Assembly (NCBI GenBank): GCA_034189325.1
Contig: JAXHUM010000056.1
Coordinates: 1 to 43,708, forward strand
Direction of reading: 5' to 3'
Length of the DNA: 43,708 nucleotides
Source: JAXHUM01 sp034189325
Lineage (GTDB): Bacteria; Desulfobacterota; DSM-4660; Desulfatiglandales; Desulfatiglandaceae
Positions 25,064-33,241 of this stretch are shown here, piece after piece. Each line of letters starts with the position of its first letter. Within the stretch, counting starts at the first letter, position 1. Under the pieces are notes generated by a model that made no database searches, was not told the DNA's origin, and saw nothing but the letters and a program-made list of their open reading frames with translations. The position numbers and the translations under genes are program-made.

Positions 25064-26263
25064 ATGTTGACAAAAAGACAGATGGACAGGTACGCGGATG
25101 TTCTCTTGTGGGGTTTGAAAACCGCACGGAAAGGGATTTTTAAGAAGAACGACATCGTCATGGTCCGGTTTGACCATGCCGCTCTCAAGCTGGCCGATAT
25201 TCTCCATGGCAAGCTCTTGGATATGGGTTTGAACCCGGTCATACGTCTTGGGCTCACCTCTGTTATGGAACACCATTTCTATGAAAAGTCGAATAACAGG
25301 CAGCTTGTTTTTCAAGGTCCGTGGGAAAAAACCATGTACGAGAATCTAAATGGAAGTATCCATTTACACGCCCCTGATTCGTTGACGCATCTCTACAATG
25401 TGGATCCCAAAAAGATCGGAAAGGCCCTCGTGGCCCGAAAACCGCTACGCGACATCCTGTGGAAAAGAGAGGAGATCGGGACATACGGATGGACCCTCTG
25501 CCAGATGTCGACGTCTGAACAGGCAAACAAGGCAGGCCTCTCGGAGAAGCAACATATAAACCAGATCATCAGGGCCTGTTATCTGGATAAAGCCGATCCG
25601 GTAAAAGAATGGAAGACACTCTTCAAAAATGCCCAGGCAATCAAAAAGTGGCTCAACAGTATGGAGATTAAGTATCTCCATATTGAGTCGGACAGCATTG
25701 ATCTCAGGGTCAAGCCTGGTCAAAAGAGAAGATGGGTCGGGATTTCCGGTCATAATATCCCCAGTTTTGAACTTTTCCTATCGCCTGACTGGAGGGGAAC
25801 AGAGGGTGTCTATTATGCTGACCAGCCCTCCTATAGGAGCGGAAATTACGTGGAAGGCGTGCGGCTCCTCTTCAGGAGGGGTAGGGCTGTTGAATTCAAG
25901 GCCAAAAAGGGGTCGGATTTCCTTGCTCAGCAGATCGGTATGGACAGAGGCGCCTCACGGGTGGGTGAGTTTTCACTCACTGATAAACGATTTTCGAGGA
26001 TCAACAGGTTTATGGCCAGCACACTCTTTGATGAGAACTATGGGGGGCGGTATGGAAATTGTCATCTGGCAATAGGCTCTTCCTACAGTGACACATACGA
26101 TGGAGACCCTGCGGAACTGACCAAAGAAATGAAAAAAGATCTGGGCCTTAATGATTCAGCCCTTCACTGGGACCTGGTCAATACTGAGAACAAGAGGGTC
26201 ATGGCCCATCTCAGTACCGGGGGAAAAACAGTCATCTATGAGGATGGGATATTCAGGTTCTAG
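25064..26263 (+). CDS. M29 family aminopeptidase
   Basis: This ~400-residue two-metal aminopeptidase is of the thermophilic AmpT/AmpS type, cytoplasmic, removing N-terminal residues from peptides. The predicted metal ligands are all present: E in R-V-G-E-F-S-L-T-D (about 301), E in F-D-E-N-Y (about 323), H in N-C-H-L-A-I-G, and H/D in A-L-H-W-D-L-V (about 367). N-I-P-S-F-E-L-F-L-S-P-D is the usual family block. GGGAG lies 7 bp before the ATG at 25064, preferred over the TTG at 25058. The last residues Y-E-D-G-I-F are as expected. Confidence 0.88.
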   Translation: MLTKRQMDRYADVLLWGLKTARKGIFKKNDIVMVRFDHAALKLADILHGKLLDMGLNPVIRLGLTSVMEHHFYEKSNNRQLVFQGPWEKTMYENLNGSIHLHAPDSLTHLYNVDPKKIGKALVARKPLRDILWKREEIGTYGWTLCQMSTSEQANKAGLSEKQHINQIIRACYLDKADPVKEWKTLFKNAQAIKKWLNSMEIKYLHIESDSIDLRVKPGQKRRWVGISGHNIPSFELFLSPDWRGTEGVYYADQPSYRSGNYVEGVRLLFRRGRAVEFKAKKGSDFLAQQIGMDRGASRVGEFSLTDKRFSRINRFMASTLFDENYGGRYGNCHLAIGSSYSDTYDGDPAELTKEMKKDLGLNDSALHWDLVNTENKRVMAHLSTGGKTVIYEDGIFRF

Positions 26264-26314
26264 TGCCTCGAGGAGATTGCCCGACCATTTGCGCAATATT
26301 AAAAAAGACCACCT

Positions 26315-27346
26315 TTAGAGATCTCTCTCGGACTTGACATTGTTTCTTCCGGAGTTTTTTGCGAAATACAGGGCCTTGTCTGTCCGATCAATCAAAGAGT
26401 CGGGGGTGTCGTTTGCATTGACCTGGCTGACTCCCAAGCTGACTGTAATCGTTGATAGTCTCTCCCCTGTCTTGACCCTTTTTCTCTTACCGGCCTCAAT
26501 ATTCTTTCGGATGTTTTCTGCCACCCTACAGGCGTCGTTAAGGTTTGTTTCAGGAAGTATGACAACAAACTCCTCGCCACCATACCGTGCTGGGAAATCT
26601 CCTCCCTTCAGGCCCTTGTGTAGTGTGGAGCCGACTATCTTTAAGACCTCGTCACCCACTTGGTGACCGTAGGTGTCGTTGAATTTCTTGAAGAAATCAA
26701 TGTCCATCATGACGAGGGAGAACTCCGTTCCCTCTCGTTCATACTGATCGAAAAAATTCTTTATTGCCAGATCAAAGCCCTTCCTGTTATGCAGGCCTGT
26801 CAGGGTATCAATAAGCGCATCATTTTCAGTCTTCACGAGTTGTTGATTCAGATTTTCAGCGCGGGTTTCAGCCTCTTCAAGTTTTTTCTGGAGGTCCTTG
26901 GTGGTTTGCGCCATTTTTTTGGTGTCGCTTATCAGGTCTTTTACCAATCCCACGACTTGTGACAAATGATTGGCTGCCCCCAGTTCAGTGGAAAAGGCCT
27001 CCAAGCTGGTCCCGTAGCTGTGTGTGGCAGCGCTTGTCTTTGGGATTTCGTCAATGATATTTTTTATTAACTCCTGCACCCCGTAAAGGGCTTGGATGCC
27101 CTCCTGTTCAATATTGTGGTCACAGTATTTGTCATAGAGATAGTCACTGAGTTTACCGTTAAAAGGGCGTCCCGATGAAATGATTTCATCCATTTCACGA
27201 ACCAGTTCACAATCTCTTTTCGTCAGGTATTCAAACCAGATGGCATAGTACTGTTTAGTAATCGGGAATTTATGTCTTGCCGAAAGAGCATATATCTGTT
27301 TGGCAACTTCGGCTACAGACAAATGATTGTCTCGATGATTTCCCAT
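26315..27346 (-). CDS. Diguanylate cyclase (GGDEF domain)
   Basis: This 343-residue protein has an N-terminal helical region without a recognised sensor fold (about 1-130), a predicted coiled coil (about 130-175), and a C-terminal GGDEF domain. The active-site signature is G-G-E-E-F (256-260), with the metal aspartates in M-M-D-I-D-F-F (D215, D217), so it should make cyclic di-GMP. The inhibitory I-site, normally R-x-x-D, is K-G-G-D (247-250), so product inhibition may be weakened. No membrane segments are visible. It is convergent with the aminopeptidase and has its own promoter. Confidence 0.93.
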   Translation of the reverse strand: MGNHRDNHLSVAEVAKQIYALSARHKFPITKQYYAIWFEYLTKRDCELVREMDEIISSGRPFNGKLSDYLYDKYCDHNIEQEGIQALYGVQELIKNIIDEIPKTSAATHSYGTSLEAFSTELGAANHLSQVVGLVKDLISDTKKMAQTTKDLQKKLEEAETRAENLNQQLVKTENDALIDTLTGLHNRKGFDLAIKNFFDQYEREGTEFSLVMMDIDFFKKFNDTYGHQVGDEVLKIVGSTLHKGLKGGDFPARYGGEEFVVILPETNLNDACRVAENIRKNIEAGKRKRVKTGERLSTITVSLGVSQVNANDTPDSLIDRTDKALYFAKNSGRNNVKSERDL

Positions 27347-27421
27347 GCCACATCCTTTCTTTGAAAAGTGGTTCGTGATATGTGAAATACCTCTTTTTAG
27401 ATGATGCGATTTTTTGCATAA

Positions 27422-27450
27422 TATCTAATAAAGTCGGGCTTGTCTGTCAA
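27422..27450 (-). promoter_or_regulatory. Candidate promoter for the diguanylate cyclase gene
   Basis: On the minus strand TTGACA (27450-27445) is followed after 17 bp by TAGATA (27427-27422). The -35 is perfect and the -10 weak, with three of six bases matching. Confidence 0.4.
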
Positions 27451-27480
27451 TCAGATTTCCGCTTTTTTTCTCTCTTCATG

Positions 27481-27510
27481 TTGTCCATCCCCTTATTTAT
27501 GTGGTAAAGT
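27481..27510 (+). promoter_or_regulatory. Candidate promoter for the 27597 gene
   Basis: TTGTCC (27481-27486), an 18-bp spacer and TAAAGT (27505-27510) read towards the unrecognised gene at 27597. The match is moderate. The promoter would be back to back with that of the diguanylate cyclase gene. Confidence 0.35.
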
Positions 27511-27596
27511 TAAAAAATATTGTTTTTTGACCGAAAAAAGGCCTTTCGAGGGGAGCCTGAGTCGGTCTATACCCCTTAATCCCCAGTGTGGTAATC

Positions 27597-28049
27597 ATGG
27601 AAAATAGTATATTCGCCAGTCAAAAGGAAGAGATCGAGGCCTCTCGTTTTCTCAAGGAGTGGCCCCGTGACGAGAAAGGAATAAAGGACGCCTTTGTCAG
27701 ATTTCTCGATGTTTTCTCTCAAAAGGAAGATATTGCCCTCTCATTTGTGTCGAGACCGGGGGTGAGCTATTCCCTGAGGGCTATGCGGGATAGGGCAGGT
27801 AAAAAAGGGAGGCCTCTTTGTGCTATGGTTGATATCATTGACGACAATCCTCAGGAGCGGTGGCTTTCCGTCTGCTTTTACGCGGACACGATCAGCGATC
27901 CTGCCGAGGAAGGTGATCTTATTCCTGCCGGGTTACTCGGTGAAGATGGTTTGTGCTTTGATGTTTTTGAACACAAAGAGTCCATTATTTCCTACTTGGA
28001 AAAGAGAATCGACGAGGCCTGTGCCTCTCAAGTCCGTCATGCCGACTGA
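27597..28049 (+). CDS. Conserved-looking protein of unknown function
   Basis: I do not recognise a family with a known role. The ~150-residue protein is soluble and acidic, with no signal peptide or membrane segment. Its middle holds Y-S-L-R-A-M-R-D-R-A-G and P-L-C-A-M-V-D-I-I-D-D, then W-L-S-V-C-F-Y-A-D, D-L-I-P-A-G-L-L-G-E-D-G and C-F-D-V. These are well-spaced polar/aromatic blocks that look like a compact alpha/beta domain under selection. The ATG at 27597 is preferred over the GTG at 27588; neither has a clear ribosome-binding site. It precedes the TIM-barrel epimerase gene by 61 bp on the same strand and is probably cotranscribed with it. Confidence 0.7.
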   Translation: MENSIFASQKEEIEASRFLKEWPRDEKGIKDAFVRFLDVFSQKEDIALSFVSRPGVSYSLRAMRDRAGKKGRPLCAMVDIIDDNPQERWLSVCFYADTISDPAEEGDLIPAGLLGEDGLCFDVFEHKESIISYLEKRIDEACASQVRHAD

Positions 28050-28110
28050 TGAGAATCTGGACATGGTTGAAAGGCCTGGTGGAATCCAACCTCGAGGGTG
28101 AGCACAAAAG

Positions 28111-28875
28111 ATGAAAGTCAGCCTTGGCGGCACAGCCAGAAGCCCTGAAGATGTAGAAAAGCTTGGGAATTTGGGGCTCCAGTTCGCTGAAATACCGATC
28201 ACGGACCCGCAAAAGATCAAGAAAAGCGACATGGACGCCTACAGATCATTGGGAAAGGATTTGGGGCTCTTTTATCTCTGTCACGGCCCGCTGGAAGGAG
28301 ACCCGAACAATACGACCAATCTGGAAGAGGTATACTATCCAAAACTGGTGACGATCCTTTCGATTATGCCCGAGCTCAAAATGGAGGTTCTGACAATCCA
28401 TCTATGGCTCGACCCCCGTTTTGTGGGCAAGGAGGTGATAAAGTACAAGATCGGTCTTCTGAGACGAATCATTGATAAGGCAAAACAGCAGGGGGTTGAT
28501 CTCTGTATCGAAAATCTCAGTGAAGACGCGGGGCATATGATCGACGCCTTCAAAGATCTCCCTGATCTGAACCTGACGCTCGACCTTGGCCATGCCCAGC
28601 TCCTATCAGATGAAAACACCAGCCTCGGCTTTATAGAGATGTTTCCGGAAAGGATCAGGCATATTCATCTCCATGACAATCGAGGTGGTGACTCACATGA
28701 AGATGACCTCCATCTCCCCGTGGGAGAGGGAATCATCGATTTCAAGACAATCTTCCAAGGATTGGAACAAATCGGCTATGACAAAACAATCACTCTTGAG
28801 CTACGGCCCAATGAGATAAATCAATGTCTCGGTTATGTGAGGGATTTGCTCAACCTGTCACAGACTCTCAAATGA
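28111..28875 (+). CDS. Sugar phosphate isomerase/epimerase-like TIM barrel
   Basis: This 254-residue protein is of the xylose isomerase-like/AP endonuclease 2 superfamily. Recognisable metal-site strands are C-H-G-P-L-E-G, L-C-I-E-N-L-S-E-D, L-D-L-G-H-A-Q and H-I-H-L-H-D-N-R-G, followed by D-L-H-L-P-V-G-E-G. Together they supply the glutamates, aspartate and histidines that bind a divalent metal. Members isomerise sugars or keto acids, or act as endonuclease IV. The short length and H-L-P-V-G-E-G ending favour the epimerase/isomerase side, but the substrate is unknown. Confidence 0.82.
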   Translation: MKVSLGGTARSPEDVEKLGNLGLQFAEIPITDPQKIKKSDMDAYRSLGKDLGLFYLCHGPLEGDPNNTTNLEEVYYPKLVTILSIMPELKMEVLTIHLWLDPRFVGKEVIKYKIGLLRRIIDKAKQQGVDLCIENLSEDAGHMIDAFKDLPDLNLTLDLGHAQLLSDENTSLGFIEMFPERIRHIHLHDNRGGDSHEDDLHLPVGEGIIDFKTIFQGLEQIGYDKTITLELRPNEINQCLGYVRDLLNLSQTLK

Positions 28876-29310
28876 ATTCCCTGTGATCTAAATTCTGCAA
28901 TTGTCGCTTTTGCCGGATATGCAAGATGGCAGGCACTTAGCTGTAGTATACTACCGCAAGCGCCTGCCGGCGCAGCAGGTTCGGTGAATGCGGCAACCCC
29001 GAAGTGTGGAAAATCGTAAAAAATCAGATCAACTTCTTGATCAGCAATATAGTGCGGTATCAATGGCTTGACGGCATGCTCTATCTTTCTGAATTCATTA
29101 TTTAAACTCATCCTTTTCATAATTTTACATGCAGATTTTAGGTGTGACTTTTCAGAGATGGTGAGGCAAAAGCAAAGGCCCGGATCAAAATCAGGCCGGG
29201 AGGGAAGGACAGAAATCTCACGGAGATGACAGACCTGAATATCCCCGTTTTACTGGAATTTATGGATCACTGCATGAATCCCGGATGGGCACGGGAAGAG
29301 GAAGGCAGGT
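28876..29310. other. 435-bp region with a possible gene remnant
   Basis: No confident gene is present. On the minus strand a frame from about 29108 down to 28980 reads M-S-L-N-N-E-F-R-K-I-E-H and Q-E-V-D-L-I-F-Y-D-F with a fair ribosome-binding site. It then runs into low-information sequence containing a 12-bp palindrome (GTAGTATACTAC, 28943-28954) and a CCTGC-N7-GCAGG hairpin. This looks like the 5' end of a gene interrupted by a small insertion. I cannot name the gene. Confidence 0.3.
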
Positions 29311-30162
29311 GTGACTATGGAGCACATCTTTATTATCTCCGACGGCACGGGAAGGACTGCTCAACAGGCATTGGACGCAGCTCTCACCCAGTTTGCTGAA
29401 ACAATCACTGAGGTTCATGTTTTCCCGGAGATTCGAACGGAAAGTCAGGTTGTCCATGCTGTCGAACATGCTGCAAAGGCTAAGGGCTTTATCGTCCACA
29501 CCGTGGTTTCCAGAGATCTGCGTCGTATCGTACGAAGGATAGGCCGGCTGCACAACGTGGAGACCATTGATCTGATGGGACCGTTGTTGGCAATGTTGTC
29601 TCATCAGTTTTCTTATTCCCCTTCTGAAACCCCGGGACTTTTTTATGAAATGAACCAGGCCTATTTTCGGCGTGTGGAAGCGATGGATTTTGCGCTGCAT
29701 CACGACGACGGCAAGCGAGTTGAGCAGTTGCCCAAGGCGGAAATCGTATTGGTCGGTGTTTCTCGTACATTTAAGACGCCGTTGAGCATTTATCTTGCTT
29801 TCAAAGGCTGGTTTGTCGCAAATATCCCCGTTGTCTTGGGCCTGGACCTGCCGGTCGCACTCTTTCAATTGCCTCCCGGACGGGTGTTTGCCCTGACGAC
29901 GGAGGCTGCGCCTCTTGCAAGGCTGCGCAAAGCCCGTTTGGAGGAATGGCACGGCCTCTCAAGTGAATATTGCAGCTTGGATTCCGTATATCAAGAGCTT
30001 CGAAATGCCGAGAACATCTTTGAAACCAACCCTGGTTGGACCGTGATAAATGTAACGAATAAGCCGATTGAGGAGATTGCGACCCAGATCCTATCCGTTA
30101 TCAGGGAAAGGGAGGCGGGGCAGGTCAATAAAAAGAAAAAGAGGTCGGGTAGTGTGATGTAA
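29311..30162 (+). CDS. ppsR: Pyruvate, water dikinase / PPDK regulatory protein
   Basis: This 283-residue bifunctional ADP-dependent kinase and Pi-dependent pyrophosphorylase (DUF299) switches PEP synthase or pyruvate phosphate dikinase off and on by threonine phosphorylation. The N-terminal I-I-S-D-G-T-G-R-T-A block is diagnostic. The nucleotide loop is G-V-S-R-T-F-K-T-P-L-S near residue 148. The cell would use it to set flux between pyruvate and PEP, which suits an organism with a PPi-type phosphofructokinase. The GTG at 29311 behind AGGAAGG, or the ATG at 29317, is the start. Its stop overlaps the next ATG as TAATG. Confidence 0.92.
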   Translation: MTMEHIFIISDGTGRTAQQALDAALTQFAETITEVHVFPEIRTESQVVHAVEHAAKAKGFIVHTVVSRDLRRIVRRIGRLHNVETIDLMGPLLAMLSHQFSYSPSETPGLFYEMNQAYFRRVEAMDFALHHDDGKRVEQLPKAEIVLVGVSRTFKTPLSIYLAFKGWFVANIPVVLGLDLPVALFQLPPGRVFALTTEAAPLARLRKARLEEWHGLSSEYCSLDSVYQELRNAENIFETNPGWTVINVTNKPIEEIATQILSVIREREAGQVNKKKKRSGSVM

Positions 30163-30218
30163 TGTTAAACTCAGTACTGCCCGAACGTTTGTGGGACTCT
30201 AAAGAAGAAAAGCAGATC

Positions 30219-30965
30219 ATGTCAAAGGCCATATTGCGATTTTATGAAGAACTTAATGATTTGCTGCCGGAGCATAAGCAAAAAACCGACTTGGAAGCGG
30301 ATTTTAAAGGGAGAAGATCTGTGAAAGATATGATCGAAGCTCTTGGTGTGCCCCATACAGAGGTGGATCTTATCCTGGCAAATGGTGAGTCTGTAGATTT
30401 CTCATACATTGTTCAAGATGCTGATCGTATCAGTGTGTACCCGGTCTTTGAATCGCTCAATATTGAAAATGTCACTCGCCTCAGGCCAAAACCGCTCCGT
30501 AAAACAAGATTCGTCGCGGATATCAATCTGAGAGATATTGCAAAATATATGAGGGCCCTCGGGTTTGATGTGTTTTTCGATCCTTCTCTCTCTCCTCTAG
30601 AAATAATCGCCCTCTCAAGAGAGAAAAACAGGATAATCCTCACCAGGAGTAAAAATCTTCTCAAACACAAAGAAGTGTCTCACGGCATCCTGATGCGTCA
30701 TGGTCCAACCGTCAAGCAAATCGCCTTTATCATAAGACATCTTGATATCAAAGACAGGATAAATCCCTTTTCAAGGTGTCTTCTCTGCAATTCACCACTG
30801 GAGAATATCTCAAAAACAGAGATCGAGGACAGAATCCCTCCCCGAACCAAAGAGTTTTGTGATGAATATGCTCACTGTAGAAAATGCGATAAGATATACT
30901 GGAAGGGAACACATTACATCAAGATGAAACATATGATTGACGAAATTCTAGCTCACTGCCACTGA
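30219..30965 (+). CDS. Mut7-C RNase-like protein with N-terminal ubiquitin-like domain
   Basis: This protein has two recognised parts. The first is a ubiquitin-like Mut7-C-associated domain (about 1-85, F-Y-E-E-L-N-D-L-L-P to V-Y-P-V-F-E-S). The second is the Mut7-C domain, a PIN-like predicted RNase (F-V-A-D-I-N-L-R-D, I-I-L-T-R-S-K-N-L-L) ending in a four-cysteine zinc-ribbon-like pair, C-L-L-C and C-R-K-C. Substrates are unknown. The domain begins at ATG 30219. An upstream in-frame ATG at 30162 overlaps the ppsR stop and would add 19 residues, so coupling to ppsR is likely either way. Confidence 0.87.
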   Translation: MSKAILRFYEELNDLLPEHKQKTDLEADFKGRRSVKDMIEALGVPHTEVDLILANGESVDFSYIVQDADRISVYPVFESLNIENVTRLRPKPLRKTRFVADINLRDIAKYMRALGFDVFFDPSLSPLEIIALSREKNRIILTRSKNLLKHKEVSHGILMRHGPTVKQIAFIIRHLDIKDRINPFSRCLLCNSPLENISKTEIEDRIPPRTKEFCDEYAHCRKCDKIYWKGTHYIKMKHMIDEILAHCH

Positions 30966-31121
30966 ATAAGAGCCCTGATGCAATAGGTTTCTAGTTCTGA
31001 GTCCATGTTTCCGAGGGCTGAACAATCCTTCGGCAGGTGCGGTCCGATGAGATAAGAGAAGGCCTCCGTCATATGGAGGATTGGACCCAATTCAGGATTA
31101 ATCCGCAACAATCCCCGACCC

Positions 31122-31514
31122 ATGCCCTATGATCTCTTTTCCGACCTGACGGTTGTCGTTCATTTTCTCTGGATTCTCTTTTTGGTCTTTGGATTTATTT
31201 TCGTGCTCAAAAGGTCCTCTATCGCGTGGGTTCATCTCGGGGGCATCCTCTTCTCACTTGTGATAAATTTTTTGGGCCTCTATTGTCCGCTCACCTATTT
31301 GGAAAACTTTTTCCGTCATCTTCACGGGGGCCATTCATCTTATGGCGGTTCCTTCATCATCCATTATATGGAATTGATCATCTATCCGGATGTGCCGATA
31401 ATGGTGATTCGGGTGGGAGAGATTCTCTTTGCATGTATCAACTTAGTGGGATATCTATTTGTCGGCATGAGAATAGTGCAGAGGCGGAGAGGGGGTCCGT
31501 CGTTTGGGAGGTAG
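31122..31514 (+). CDS. DUF2784 family small membrane protein
   Basis: This 130-residue protein has three to four hydrophobic helices. The DUF2784 pattern is visible: H-F-L-W-I-L-F-L-V-F-G early, G-L-Y-C-P-L-T-Y-L-E-N in the middle, then Y-G-G-S-F-I-I-H-Y and I-I-Y-P. The function of this family is not known. The stop codon (31512-31514) lies within the start region of the downstream exonuclease gene, so they are probably coupled. Confidence 0.85.
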   Translation: MPYDLFSDLTVVVHFLWILFLVFGFIFVLKRSSIAWVHLGGILFSLVINFLGLYCPLTYLENFFRHLHGGHSSYGGSFIIHYMELIIYPDVPIMVIRVGEILFACINLVGYLFVGMRIVQRRRGGPSFGR

Positions 31515-31518
31515 ATCT

Positions 31519-32286
31519 TTGCTCGAACAGACCTTTGTTCATATCCAGGGAATCGGCCGAAAGACAGAACACAGCTTATGGGAACGGGGAATCAGGACGT
31601 GGCATGATTTTCTGGCCCGGAAAGGTCCTGTTTTTTCACCCGCCAGGGATTCTTATATCCGATATGAGCTTGAAAAATCAATCGAACACCGAGACGATGT
31701 CCATTTCTTCCGGGATCGTCTCTCCTCTGGGGAAATGTGGCGCCTCTTTCCCGCATTTGAAGACAAGGCAGTGTACCTGGACATTGAAACCAGTGGGGGC
31801 TACCAGGGAATGGATGAGATTACAGTGATTGGAATTTATGACGGCATGACCGTTCAGAGTTTTGTCAACGGTGTGAACCTCGATGAGTTTGAAAGAGCCG
31901 TGGCCCGATTTGAAATGGTTATCACGTTCAATGGATCCAGTTTCGACCTCCCCTTCATCCGACGCTGGTTTAGGGATATTTCACTGCCCCCGGCCCATAT
32001 TGATCTTCGCTTCCTATTGAAAAGACTGGGTTACTCAGGGGGGCTCAAAAACATAGAGAGAGAGCTCGGGATTTCCCGGGAAGCTGACATTGAGGGGTTG
32101 AATGGGTTCGACGCGGTTATCCTCTGGCAGCGCTATCAGTGGGGAGATCAAAGGGCACTTGATAAATTGATCCGATACAACAGATCCGATATTATCAATT
32201 TGAAACCGCTGATGGAACTCGGGTACAGGGAAATGAAGGCACATTTACTGCCCCATTATGGCGAAACCGGAACGAAAACACCATAA
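31519..32286 (+). CDS. DEDDy 3'-5' exonuclease-like (RNase H-like, YprB type)
   Basis: This protein of about 255 residues has a short helix-hairpin-helix-like N-terminus (I-Q-G-I-G-R-K-T-E) and an RNase H-fold exonuclease domain. The four acidic residues and tyrosine of the DEDDy class are visible: D88 and E90 in Y-L-D-I-E-T, D143 in S-S-F-D-L-P, and Y220/D224 in Y-N-R-S-D. It is therefore predicted to degrade single-stranded DNA or RNA from the 3' end. I chose the TTG at 31519, which has GGGAGG 7 bp upstream, over the TTG at 31504. It converges on livF with a 31-bp gap. Confidence 0.85.
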   Translation: MLEQTFVHIQGIGRKTEHSLWERGIRTWHDFLARKGPVFSPARDSYIRYELEKSIEHRDDVHFFRDRLSSGEMWRLFPAFEDKAVYLDIETSGGYQGMDEITVIGIYDGMTVQSFVNGVNLDEFERAVARFEMVITFNGSSFDLPFIRRWFRDISLPPAHIDLRFLLKRLGYSGGLKNIERELGISREADIEGLNGFDAVILWQRYQWGDQRALDKLIRYNRSDIINLKPLMELGYREMKAHLLPHYGETGTKTP

Positions 32287-32310
32287 AGAGACCAGGGAGG
32301 GACAAAGGAC

Positions 32311-32326
32311 CTTTCCGCTAGGAAAG
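32311..32326. terminator. Candidate hairpin between convergent genes
   Basis: CTTTCC-GCTA-GGAAAG is a perfect 6-bp stem with a 4-base loop located between the exonuclease stop and the livF stop. The T-rich stretch on either side is weak, so bidirectional termination is only a suggestion. Confidence 0.3.
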
Positions 32327-33112
32327 CCACCTTTTCCTTCTCTTATAATGTTTTATCTCCTTATAGCTCTTTCTCTCCCCCACTTGACTGAGACCGAGAT
32401 AGAACTCCTTAATATCCTCGTTGTCCCTGAGTTTTTCAGCCGGTCCATCCATCACAATCCTTCCGTTTTCCATGACATAGGCGTAATGGGCGACATTCAA
32501 GGCGGCCTTAGCGTTCTGCTCCACCAACAGAAAAGATGTCCTTTGCTGCTTGTTGATCGTGGGGACAATCTTAAAAATCTCACGGACAAGGAGAGGGCTC
32601 AGTCCAAGGGAAGGTTCGTCCAACAACATGACGGTAGGGCTGGCCATAAGCCCTCTCCCCATGACCAGCATCTGTTTCTCGCCTCCCGAGAGGTACCCGC
32701 AGGTCCTCTGGCGCAGAAGCTTGAGATTTGGAAAATAGGTATACATCATTTCCAAGTCTTTTCGTATACTCTCTTTGTCTGTTCGTGAGAAGGCTCCAAC
32801 AATAAGGTTTTCCTCCACAGTCAGGTAATCAAAGGAGGGACGTCCCTCTTCGACTTGGACGATTCCCGATCTGACGATCATTTCAGGATCTCGTCCCACC
32901 AAACTCTTTCCCTGAAATTGAATATCTCCATCCGTGACCTCGCCCAACTCGGTGTACAGCAGACCCGATATTGCCTTGAGGGTCGTGCTCTTCCCGGCGC
33001 CGTTCGCGCCGAGGAGGGCAACGATGCCCCCCTCTGCCACTTCCAGGGAAACACCTTTGAGGACCAGGATGACATCGCTGTAAATCACTTCGACATTTTT
33101 CAGAGCTAACAT
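32318..33112 (-). CDS. livF: Branched-chain-type ABC transporter ATP-binding protein LivF
   Basis: This 264-residue ABC ATPase is of the LivF class. Walker A is G-A-N-G-A-G-K-S-T (about 35-43). The family block R-S-G-I-V-Q-V-E-E-G-R follows, then L-S-G-G-E-K-Q signature and L-L-D-E-P-S-L-G-L Walker B. The last ~20 residues after E-F-Y-L-G-L are lysine-rich and extend past most homologues. It would energise the LivHM permease with LivG. It is the last gene of the seven-gene cluster, 129 bp after the lipoprotein gene. Confidence 0.93.
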   Translation of the reverse strand: MLALKNVEVIYSDVILVLKGVSLEVAEGGIVALLGANGAGKSTTLKAISGLLYTELGEVTDGDIQFQGKSLVGRDPEMIVRSGIVQVEEGRPSFDYLTVEENLIVGAFSRTDKESIRKDLEMMYTYFPNLKLLRQRTCGYLSGGEKQMLVMGRGLMASPTVMLLDEPSLGLSPLLVREIFKIVPTINKQQRTSFLLVEQNAKAALNVAHYAYVMENGRIVMDGPAEKLRDNEDIKEFYLGLSQVGERKSYKEIKHYKRRKRWLS

Positions 33113-33241
33113 CTTTTTCTCATCAGTCGACAGGTCTTCGCCCCCAACGGCCTCGCCTTTTGCCTATGCATCATTGTGACGGCCGGGATGGGGCATTGCC
33201 CATATCAGTTGTATGGAATGGTGTCGGTCCTTTCAATTCCA

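Noticed and set aside
29260..29952. 230-residue minus-strand frame opposite ppsR
   Set aside because: It has no domain or start signal and lies entirely over the highly conserved ppsR.
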